Of a stretch of DNA of 64,000 nt, positions 55,882 through 64,000 are shown one piece after another. How positions within the stretch are numbered: position 1 is the first letter of the stretch; every line of letters starts with the position of its first letter. Position numbers and translations under genes: made by a program. The DNA is from Elgaria multicarinata webbii (Eukaryota > Chordata > Lepidosauria > Squamata > Anguidae): NCBI RefSeq assembly GCF_023053635.1, contig NC_086178.1:33283226-33347225 (forward strand), read 5' to 3'. A model generated the notes under the pieces. The model made no database searches and was not told the origin of the DNA. It worked only from the letters and a program-made list of their open reading frames with translations.

Positions 55882-56735
55882 TGGCCCTGTTCAGACCACA
55901 CTCAGAGCTTTGTGGTTAGCTTTAACCATGTTCAGCTGTGGTTAATGCTAACCACATGCGGAATGCCAGCAGACGACACATTTAACCCTTTTGTGGCTAA
56001 GGATTCCTTAACCACACGCTACCCACAAACTGGTTAGTTGATCACCTGAGTCCTCCAAATGATCCAGCTTGTATCCCAGCAGCCCTTGCATTAGGAGATC
56101 TGGCAGATGTGCCCACCATTTTAGTGCAGGCAGCAATGTAAGTAGCAATTACTTACATGCATCGGCCCATTTAGTGAGTGATTCTGTCGGCCATTTTGAG
56201 AGGGTCGTCAATTTCAATGCCAGCTATACCTCTACAGTCGTCAGAGGGGAGGCGGAAGCCTTCCGAAATGCAAGCGCGAGCCGCGTCATCTAGCAGCACC
56301 GCTGCAGTAATCGGAACCTGAAGGGTGTAATGGTGCTTCAACGAGGTAGGAGAAATGGCTGCTTTGTATTGGGAGTTATACAGTAATCACACTCCACTAT
56401 GAAGACCAAATATCGCTCCAAAAAACTAAAGTGAAAGCATAAAATGGTGGCCACAGTGAGCGTATCAGTCAAGTGGCAGGGCACAGCAGCAATGGAGCCT
56501 GCCGGCTAGAGCGGCCTTGCCTAGTTAGGCCGCTCTGTACTGGAAGCTCTGTCTTTGGCCCTTAACCACGTACACGTGTCAGACAACACTTTTAACCGTG
56601 GTTTGTGCCACTAACCATGTTGCACAACATGGTTAGGGAAGCTGATTAGGGAAAATACGTGTCAGACGACATTGTTAACCATGTAACCACAAAAGGGTTA
56701 ACGGCATGGTTAATGGTGTTGTCTGAACGGGGCCA
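55882..56735. mobile_element. 854-bp non-autonomous DNA transposon, TIR TGGCCCYGTTCAGAC
   Basis: The ends TGGCCCTGTTCAGAC (55882-55896) and GTCTGAACGGGGCCA (56721-56735) are inverted repeats, 14 of 15. Subterminal 'aaccatg' and 'ttaaccac' words are repeated in both arms ('taacccttttgtggctaagg' against 'taaccacaaaagggttaacg'). The interior has unusually many CpGs (56200-56300). It is probably hAT-like, with no coding capacity. Confidence 0.7.
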
Positions 56736-56884
56736 GTCTTTCAAAATAAAATTTTAAAAAGGTCCATTCACAAAAGTTATTTCCAAAATTGAAGAAATGG
56801 TCACTCTTCAAATAATAAGTTGAGATTGCTTAAAGATTTTTCAAAATATGGTTGCTTTCCTAAGCAGAGTATTTCCCAGCTAAA

Positions 56885-57180
56885 CAATGTACCCCAACTG
56901 GGCTGAAAACAACAGAATGAAATTTAATAGGGATAAATGCTAAGTTCTACATCTAGGAAAAAGAAACCAAATGCACAGTTACAAGATGGGGGATGCTTGG
57001 CTCAGCGGTACTACAAGTTTGAAGGATCTTGGAATTGTTGTAAATCACAAGCTGAATATGAGCCAACATTGTGATGTGGCTGCAAAAAAAAAGCAAATGC
57101 TATTTTGGGATGCATTAATAGAAGTCCCTTCCAACTCTAGTATTCTATGCTTCTATGATCTCAATAGCTTTTCCTCCAGA
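56885..57180 (+). mobile_element. CR1 LINE 3' end
   Basis: The translation includes a remnant of the CR1 C-terminal domain (GTTSLKDLGIVVNHKLNMSQ, HCDVAAKKKQMLFWDALIE). It ends with 'cccttccaactctagtattc' then 'tatgcttctatgatct', the classic CR1 terminus. An internal part is missing. Confidence 0.8.
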
Positions 57181-58084
57181 TCAGATTTCCCTAAGCTCCA
57201 CCCTACAAGCAGGAACAGGTTTAGGAAGTTTCATGAACTTCCTTTCAACAGGAACTGATGTTGTACGCTAGTCTTCCTCTGCCTTCAGTTTTTCCAGCTG
57301 CTTTTGGCTCCTAGGATAAATCAAATCTTTCAGGGACTATTTGCTGAAGTTCCCTCTGGTCAGACATAAAATAGGAACCTAAAACATGGCATATAACTTA
57401 GCTTGCTCTTAAAATTATGATGTTTGGCAACTAAATTTAAAAGTATAGTTCATTCAGACAGTAATTACTCAGTTTACTTAAATTTTTTTTTTTAATATAA
57501 TGATAATTTCATGAACAAACCAAGTTATACATAATATAAGTTTAGACTACAGTGACCAACATTCCCAATCATTGCCATTAGTGCCTCAGTCTGAAGCCCA
57601 AAATAGGCTGTCCTAAAGCAACAAAGTGATGATAGATCCATAAAGAACACTAAAAAGAGAAAAGGAAAAAAAGTATTGCTTATTTTTTAACTTCTCCCCC
57701 AAATTTCCATTTTTTTCTGAACCCCTCCCCCAGAAAAACCCCACTTGTTTTCCATTCCAAAGTTCTGGAAATTTTGCAGCTCTATGACTGTCCGTGAGCC
57801 ACCTGCCATTTTGATGTTCCACAATACTCTAATGTAGTACAGGTGTGTCTCTGGAATATTTTAGGAACACAACGGGAGACTGTTGCTACTTGGTGAACCT
57901 GAACCTGGGGACATGGACAGGTGTCTAGCAGCTGCCAGAGGATGGTGGACTGGCTCCAGCAGCTGCCAGAGGATTCGAAGCCCTTTTGCTGGCCCTGCAC
58001 GTGTGATGTACTTACAAACTATGCCCTGTAGTTTAGAAGATCTCCCTGCCATGTTTCCAGATGTGTGAGGACTAGGAGTAGATC

Positions 58085-58207
58085 AGGGATGGGCAACTTG
58101 TAGCCCTCCAGATGTTTTGGCCTACCACTCCCATGATCCCTCACCCTTGGCTAGGCAGACTAGAGATTATGGGATTTGTAGGCCATTTGGAGGGCCATGA
58201 GCATACT
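58085..58207. mobile_element. Short palindromic MITE (family A), complete
   Basis: The sequence 'agggatgggcaacttgtagc' then 'cctccagatgttttggccta' and 'attatgggatttgtaggcca' forms a hairpin. Confidence 0.7.
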
Positions 58208-59074
58208 TGGTGTATGCTTCAGGGGCTAAATCCCGGAGGTGATCCCTGGGACAGATTAAACACTGCTTCCACAGCCTGTTGAAATTTAACCCCTTTAGAA
58301 AAGACTCTTGTGTGTGTTTGAATTTAGACAAGTCGAAAAGAGTGATTCTGAATACAGGACAAGTTTTTTTAGTTATTCCAGATTAATCGTCTGGAATAAG
58401 AGGTAGTAGGTTCTAAAATATATGTTCCCAAAGAAACTAGAGGGAGTATGAAGGTATGGTGGGAAAATGGATGGAGGAGGGGCTGAACAAATCCATGTGT
58501 ATATGTGTGAAGCAAAAAGAATTTTCAGAAGGGACATTCTGCCTTGCCTTCAAGGCTTACAAAGTCCAAAGAGTTGGTTTATAAATTCAGATAAGTAAAT
58601 ATGGGATGCACATGTTTACACACAGCACATCATTATGCTGTGTTGAGGGGAAAGGGAACTAGAAGGGATTTGGACAAAATGCAAAAGGGACTAAGCATGG
58701 ATGCTGCTTAAGTTGCTCAAAAGTACTTTCAGTGACTTCAGTCAAATTTACTTCCAGTTAGGATGCCATCCTATCACCAGTCGATGACTGGCTGAAGGGC
58801 CATAGGAATGTGCTGTATGTGCTGCTCTGCTGACAGAGACTCATCAGTGGGGCGACCCCATACCACCAGAGATCTTCTGGTACTCCTGCTGAAAGCTCCA
58901 CTGGTGTAGATGTTCTGCCAGCAGGGTACAACATGTGGTTGTTGCTCCGCCATGGAATCTTCCCCCACCCTGTGGTAAGATAGGACTGCTCCACTCGTGT
59001 TTAGGGCCAGGGCTTAAGCCCTTGTCTAAAGCGTGTTGCAATGTCCTTGCAACTAACAGGCTGGTAAATCGATG

Positions 59075-59246
59075 TACCGTATTTCTTCAATTGTAAGACG
59101 CCATCGATTGTAAGACACACACTAATTTCAGTACCACCAACAGAAAAAAAAACCCTAAGACACACCCGCGATTCTAAGATGCACCCTGTTTTTAGAGATG
59201 TTTATATGGGAAAAAAAGTGTGTCTTAGAATTGAAGAAATACGGTA
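59075..59246. mobile_element. 172-bp inverted-repeat MITE, second copy
   Basis: It begins 'taccgtatttcttcaattgt' and ends 'aattgaagaaatacggta'. The whole element is the reverse complement of the copy at 16160-16333 at about 85-90 percent identity by eye. Confidence 0.78.
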
Positions 59247-60389
59247 TTCAAATGGCAGAATAAGGCAATGAGTAAATCTCTGCTGTGATGAAGAGCAAGA
59301 ATGCAGGAAACATCTGGTCACTTTAAGTAGACCAAAAAATGGGGATGTCCATTCTCACAGGGTTGGGTTTTTTCCCCACTTAGAAAATAATAACATAATG
59401 GAGACAGACCTGTGGGGTAAATGGCTTATGGGGAAATTGGAGGGAGGGTGGTCATCTCGGGCAATTTGAAAGGCATTTTGCGTGGCTGTTTGTTTGTTTG
59501 TGTATCCTGCCTTTTTGCCAAAGAAGGGTGCTCAGGGTGGCTAACAACAAAATCCCAATTTAAACAAAATATTAATTCGTAGCATAAGAACAATTAAATT
59601 AAAAACAGAACCATCAAAGAAATAAGCAATACCAGACAATTAAACTACCCTTTCTTCAGCTGACCAGTCTATATGCCTGCTGCATTACAATGTCTTTGGC
59701 TGCTGCATGGTTCTCTAGAAGCTGACTTTGAAAGGCTTGATTTGAGGTGGGGATAGTTTCACAGATTGACAAGGAGGATGGGTGGGTTCAAAGCAAGATC
59801 TTGCCTAACCACTCCAAAGAGCACATAAGTTGAGGAGTCCGACTTAAACTGTGGAGGCCTCACTAGAGGTAGGTCAACCACTTCTCTGGATAAGAGCCTT
59901 CCTGTAGTCAACCACAACTCTATGTCATCGTCTTCCATTTGCCTCCTCATAGCTCAAAATGGCTCCTGTTCCCTACAGCCTTTCCAACTTTGGGCCGTTT
60001 TCTACATATAAGATAGTTCTGTATAAAGAGTAACTTGCAGCTTGAATGTAGCTTGTTGCATGTGGTGAATGTGTACATGGGTGTGTGACATGTGATGTCA
60101 GTGGTTTTGGATGTTTCAAGCAGTCACTGCTTTGATTTTCACCAAGGGAGAAAAAGGTTAGATTTCCCCTCCGCCACTTACTGTGATCTCAGTAGTTTTC
60201 TCACCCTGCCCCCCAGAGGCTGTTATTTGCATTAGAAAAACATGCACATTCATTGCAAAGATGCATTTCATGTCATGTCTGGTTTGGCTCCAAGCAACAG
60301 CCGCACCTGGTCCTTCACAGCTGCATTGGGTGCTTGAAAGACAGAGTCCAGGTACAATTGTGTCTAATTGAACAGAAATAGTTAGCTAA

Positions 60390-60485
60390 GGTTGCAGTCT
60401 TGTGCCCATTTACCTATGAGTAAGTCTTAACTTACCTGTCAGTAAGTGGGACTTACTTCAGGGTAAACATGCATAGGATTGAATA
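60390..60485 (+). repeat. Dispersed 80-bp repeat, two tandem partial copies
   Basis: The words 'tgcagtcttgtgcccattta', 'cctatgagtaagtcttaact' and 'agtgggacttacttcagggt' then 'aaacatgcataggattgaa' fit left and right halves of the family. Confidence 0.45.
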
Positions 60486-60589
60486 ATTTGTTTATTTTTT
60501 GAAGGATGTTAGCATCTTTCAACAAACATTTCTAGGGCTGTTTAGAACAAAAAATTAACTGTCTTTCTTCAAAGGCAGAATTCATCAAC

Positions 60590-60985
60590 CTTGTTGCAAA
60601 GCTATCTGGGATGGCTACTGTGGTACCTTTAAAGACTTAACACATTAATTACGGCTTATGCTTTTGTGGATGTTTGAAGTGTTATTATGGATTGGCAGGG
60701 ACATGTGTGTCTGCATAAGAAAAAAGTTGTCAACAGTGAAGTCAAATGGCAATGACAGCCAAAAAGTACAGACTATGAAAATTCAATTGAAGTTTATGCT
60801 TGTGCAAAATAAGCACAGCCACCATTAGACTGTTCTTAACAACTTTTTTCTCTATACCTGTGTGGATAGATACTTGCCAACTGAGGATAATGCTTCATGT
60901 ATCTGATGAAGTGGACACTAGTCTGCAGAAGCTTATACCATAGTAAATTTGCTATGTGGGACAAATATTAGTGGAACCATTGGAA
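60590..60985. mobile_element. Penelope-like remnant, inverted halves, hammerhead-like core
   Basis: The left half is inverted ('gatggctactgtggtacctt' then 'taaagactta' and 'cggcttatgcttttgtggat'). The right half is in the plus sense with CTGATGA at 60903-60909, followed by GTGGACACTAGTCTGCAGAA and 'gcttataccatagtaaattt'. The arrangement repeats the one at 6.85-6.99 kb. Confidence 0.55.
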
Positions 60986-61139
60986 ACTAACACCAACTGA
61001 AGAGCCTCATGAACAATCCAGAACTGAATTGTTGTATTACAAAGTTAGTGAGAAAGTAAATGAATGTTCGAAAAGGTTGGGGCAAATGCACTGGGTTGGC
61101 TCCAGATGTGTAGCGGAATCCTATGCATACTTATTGTAT

Positions 61140-61344
61140 TCAGTAAATCTTAGATATGGTTCGCATCATTGTTCCCTCCTATGGAATTCCCTGCCTCTGG
61201 AGGTCAGGCAGGTGCCAACTTTGTATTCCTTTCGATGCCTCCTGAATATGTCATTATTCCAGGAAGCCTTTCCTTAATGACCAGCACCAGTTCACCTTTC
61301 ATTTTGCTTCTTTTAAATGTATTTTAAATTGTTTTATTCTGTTT
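61140..61344 (+). mobile_element. L2 LINE 3' end
   Basis: The sequence 'cctatggaattccctgcctc' then 'tggaggtcaggcaggtgcc' encodes LWNSLPLEVRQVP, and 'attattccaggaagcctttc' encodes LFQEAF. The T-rich 3' UTR is cut by the next MITE fragment. Confidence 0.75.
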
Positions 61345-61525
61345 GTGCCCTGCCCTCTTTTAAATCTGGTCACTCTAGTATAGCTCCTGCAGCTTTAAAT
61401 GTTGTGGTGAAGAGGGAATTTCACCAGGTTCACCATATATACAAATGACACCTGCTGAAATTCCCTTTTCTATGCAACTGTTAAAGATACAGGAGCCCTG
61501 TCCTCCTTTTCATATGGTCACTCTA
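61345..61525 (-). mobile_element. Half copy of 320-bp MITE (family B)
   Basis: Only the right half is present, from 'gtgccctgccctcttttaaa' in the centre to 'ttcatatggtcactcta' at the end. It abuts the L2 3' UTR directly. Confidence 0.8.
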
Positions 61526-62259
61526 CTCCTAGGTCTGTGTGTACCAGATTCTAGCCTTCGTCTGGATCCAGGTCATTGGCTTTTAAAAATATATGTATTC
61601 TAGACACTTATAAAGCAATGTGTATTTACATTTATGTTGTGGTTAGCTCTCAAATGGTGTATATTTCTACTTGCAAATAAATGAAAGTGGAGCTGGAAAT
61701 CTGTATTAACAATAAGTCTTACTTAGCTTTGTTTATCAAGGATCAGCTGTGATTTATAGAAATTACAGTTTTGAATGTTGGTTCCTGTGGAGATTTTTTG
61801 GCGATGACTGTAAGAAACTTAAGTAGCCCCAAGACCACCCCACACTGTAATGAAACACCATCCTTTAAAAGTGGAGGATGGAAAAGAGAATGAGGACATA
61901 ACCACGTCTGTTTATCAGATCCACGTCCCCATTGGAATTGGTTGTACTTTGCTAAAGACGTGCATGTGTAATATGTTTAAAACCCTTGAACAGTCCTTTA
62001 CATTCTAAAACACTATTGTCTGGTGAGAACGTGGAGGAACTCAAGGCTGTCATAAAGTTTGGATTATCTGGCATAATCCTATAATGTGCAACTTGAAGTG
62101 CTGGGAGCTTGATATCCCATATAGCCCCCTTTGAACAGCTGGAGGGTGGATACTCCTGGAGAGAGAAGCCTGAAGAACTGAGAAGCTTTATTAAAACTAA
62201 ATAATTTGCATAGATACTGTGGCAACCCAGAATATTTCCACAAGCAATTAAGGAGAGCA

Positions 62260-62520
62260 GGGCTGGGGTTCGTGTCCAACCTTCTGGGATTCTTCAGGCC
62301 ACCACCAAGCACTGATTGGTGGGTTCCAGCTTTTGTGCAGACTTTCCCCCCAATCTAAAAGCTTGAAATGCCTCTCATAAGGCTTAACTACCAGCACTAA
62401 GAGCTTTAAGTTAAAATATGTTGGTATTTTTAGCTCCACCCCTTTCACCCCGCCTAACCCAAGCCTTGAAAGCTTCTCTAAAACTTAATTCAGCTCTAGG
62501 GCTGAAAATGGTTTGTCGCC
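62260..62520. mobile_element. Diverged DNA-transposon repeat (same family as 12957-13260)
   Basis: The words 'aaaagcttgaaatgcctctc' then 'ataaggcttaactaccagca' and 'aaaatatgttggtattttta' then 'gctccacccc' match the 13.07-13.22 kb copy closely. Confidence 0.55.
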
Positions 62521-62554
62521 TCTGCCCTAGGAGAATAACTCACTGGCACACTGA

Positions 62555-63510
62555 CTGGGTTCAGACTACATGATAATCAATGGTGGTTTAAATAGTTGAC
62601 AGTTGGTTATTTAACCTGCCTTGGCTCGGTTCAGATGATACAATATCCATCGATGGTTTTAGTACTCAACTGTCAGTTGAGCGGTCACCGGTTGGTATTT
62701 GTTTCATCTGTCGGGCAAAAACCACCCCACAGATGACTTTTTCAGCAGAAAACCCAACAGAGACACAACCAGCTGCAGAGTTGACTCGTCACACAACTGA
62801 TTATTTTTATTATTTATTTATTACATTTATATACCACCGCACAGCCAAAGCTCTCTGGGCAGTTCACAAAAGTTAAAACAGTAAACATTAAAAAGTATAC
62901 AACATTTAAAAACCATCAAAAACATAAAAACAGTATAAAAATATCAGTATCCATTTACAAAAACAACAGTTCTGGTCTGGTATTTCATAACACATCAACT
63001 CAGTATTTTTGTGTTGTCCAAACCGAGCCAGTAGAGTTTTCCACCCGTTGAGTTGATTTTTTTCGCCTGGCTACAGAGTTCCCAGGCAAGAGTGGCCAAA
63101 ACAGTGCCGGCTGCTCTGCTGCAGCTGGCACAACTCGCAGTGGCTCCTGGGATAGCACCTAGAGGACTGAGGGAGGGTGGAGAAAGGGCCAGGCGGCCTG
63201 TCAGTCAAATGCCAGGTTGCATAGCAATCCACTCCATGCGAGCCTCAACCACTCCACGGGGGAGTGGGAACATGTTGTCTGGGGAGTACCCCCCAAAACC
63301 CCAACTGTGAGTTGGCTCATCAACTCGCCATTGACAAAAGTGTTATCTGAACACAGCCCATAGATTATTGTGTTGGATGGATGGAGTTTTTTTAACCAAC
63401 TGTTGGCTGTTTGACCAAAATAACCAACACAAATAACCATCACTGTGCTGAGTTGGCTATTTGAACCACCATTGGTTATCGTGTTGTGTGGAGGCCACCA
63501 TTGGTTATTT
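62555..63510. mobile_element. Larger DNA-transposon repeat cluster enclosing the nested MITE
   Basis: The outer ends 'gggttcagactacatgataa' then 'tcaatggtggttt' (62558 on) and 'gaaccaccattggttatcgt' then 'gttgtgtggaggcc' (63463-63498) are inverted partners. Internal 'gttatctgaacacagccca' at about 63342 marks yet another terminus, so at least two copies are merged. Confidence 0.5.
62632..63030. mobile_element. 399-bp MITE nested in a larger one; carries an L2 tail
   Basis: The ends TGGCTCGGTTCAGATGATAC (from 62632) and GTGTTGTCCAAACCGAGCCA (to 63030) are inverted repeats. Inside, 'taccaccgcacagccaaagc' then 'tctctgggcagttcacaaaa' (about 62810-62940) is a minus-strand L2-like tail inserted later. 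Confidence 0.65.
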
Positions 63511-63839
63511 CCTTGTCCACCGTTGGTTATTATATCAGCGACAGGGTCATAAGGCATGAGCAGTCAAACAGTGGCTGCCGCTCTAATCCAGCTGGCTCGA
63601 TATATTTTCTGCAGCAATGGCTGATGGGATACTAGCAGGAGGATGGAGCAGGGAGAGAGGGCAGGGGATGAATGGGTCAACTCAACGTGGACTAATGGTC
63701 AACTCAACACTGATCCTAACCCACACCATCTAGGAGGCATTTAAGATGCAGGCTTGTCTATGTAGGGAAGAATGGCACCAAATGGCATGGAAACTATGAA
63801 GAGATAGGCTCTGGTGCTCGATGATCATGTTAAAAATTG

Positions 63840-63912
63840 TTGTATTATTTAAATCCAAAAATGCTCTGCTCAACATTTCGGACGTACTGTCCTTCGTCAG
63901 GAGCTATGGAGA
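63840..63912 (-). mobile_element. Hammerhead-like core on minus strand (Penelope-like fragment)
   Basis: On the minus strand CTGACGA (63900-63894) is followed by a 4-bp stem, GGAC (63892-63889) with GTCC (63883-63880), and GAAA (63879-63876), then 'tgttgagcagagcattttt'. This satisfies CUGANGA-stem II-GAAA exactly. The rest of the element is not recognisable. Confidence 0.5.
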
Positions 63913-64000
63913 TGCAGCCATCTGCCAGGTATGCTTTAATGTAGTTTCCTGCATTGAGCAGGGGGTTGGATTTGATGACCTTCCAACTCTATGATTCTAG
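63913..64000 (+). mobile_element. CR1 LINE 3' terminus
   Basis: The sequence 'tttcctgcattgagcagggg' then 'gttggatttgatgaccttcc' and 'aactctatgattctag' is the standard CR1 end, cut by the window boundary. Confidence 0.85.

Larger units (their letters stand above)
53353..64000 (+). other. WWTR1: WWTR1 intron 1 (5' part)
   Basis: The intron runs from the exon 1 donor to the window end. No match to the second half of the WW domain is visible, so the next exon lies further on. Besides the repeats listed, 54800-55860, 57190-58080, 58210-59060, 59260-60380 and 61530-62250 show no feature I can name. Confidence 0.75.

Noticed and set aside
1-64000. CRISPR array, operon or other prokaryotic feature
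   Set aside because: Spliced vertebrate genes, LINEs and SINEs throughout; no regularly spaced repeats with unique spacers.

Overview
The window is a vertebrate nuclear chromosome, almost certainly from a squamate reptile (lizard or snake lineage). The protein-coding content is a run of four spliced genes whose translated exons match vertebrate RNF13, ANKUB1, COMMD2 and WWTR1 (TAZ), in the same relative order and orientations as I recall from human 3q25, displayed here in the opposite direction. The squamate assignment rests on a tRNA-headed Sauria-type SINE, several CR1 3' ends finishing in the tail seen in squamate CR1s, many L2 LINE 3' ends, and a heavy load of short palindromic DNA-transposon derivatives.

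Layout: 1-19.6 kb is the 5' half of RNF13 on the minus strand (two coding exons at 5360-5440 and 7886-8012, a CpG-rich promoter and probable non-coding first exon near 19.5 kb). 19.7-24.3 kb is the divergent intergenic spacer to ANKUB1, filled with a CR1 fragment, a Sauria SINE, an L2 3' end and a complete 320-bp palindromic MITE. 24.3-32.1 kb is ANKUB1 on the plus strand, complete in six exons (527 codons plus stop). 36.36-42.8 kb is COMMD2, complete in five exons (199 codons plus stop), starting in a CpG-rich promoter. 42.8-52 kb is intergenic and contains the longest LINE remnant (CR1, minus strand, 47.8-49.5 kb). 52.9-53.35 kb is the first coding exon of WWTR1, and the rest of the window is its first intron, which is rich in inverted-repeat elements.

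The genes are neighbours by conserved synteny, not by pathway: RNF13 is a membrane E3 ubiquitin ligase, ANKUB1 a ubiquitin-like/ankyrin protein of poorly known role, COMMD2 a Commander-complex subunit, and WWTR1 the Hippo-pathway coactivator.

The most interesting unlisted structure is in the repeats. At least four remnants carry the conserved core of a hammerhead ribozyme (CUGANGA, a short hairpin, then GAAA or a close variant), the signature expected of Penelope-like retroelements; one of them sits in a near-perfect 270-bp inverted repeat in WWTR1 intron 1. Other points of note are a perfect 18-bp direct repeat with an internal palindrome just upstream of WWTR1, several nested transposon insertions that give relative ages, and two opposite-facing copies of a 172-174 bp MITE that share flanking sequence. 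I found no RNA gene, CRISPR array or intact autonomous transposon.
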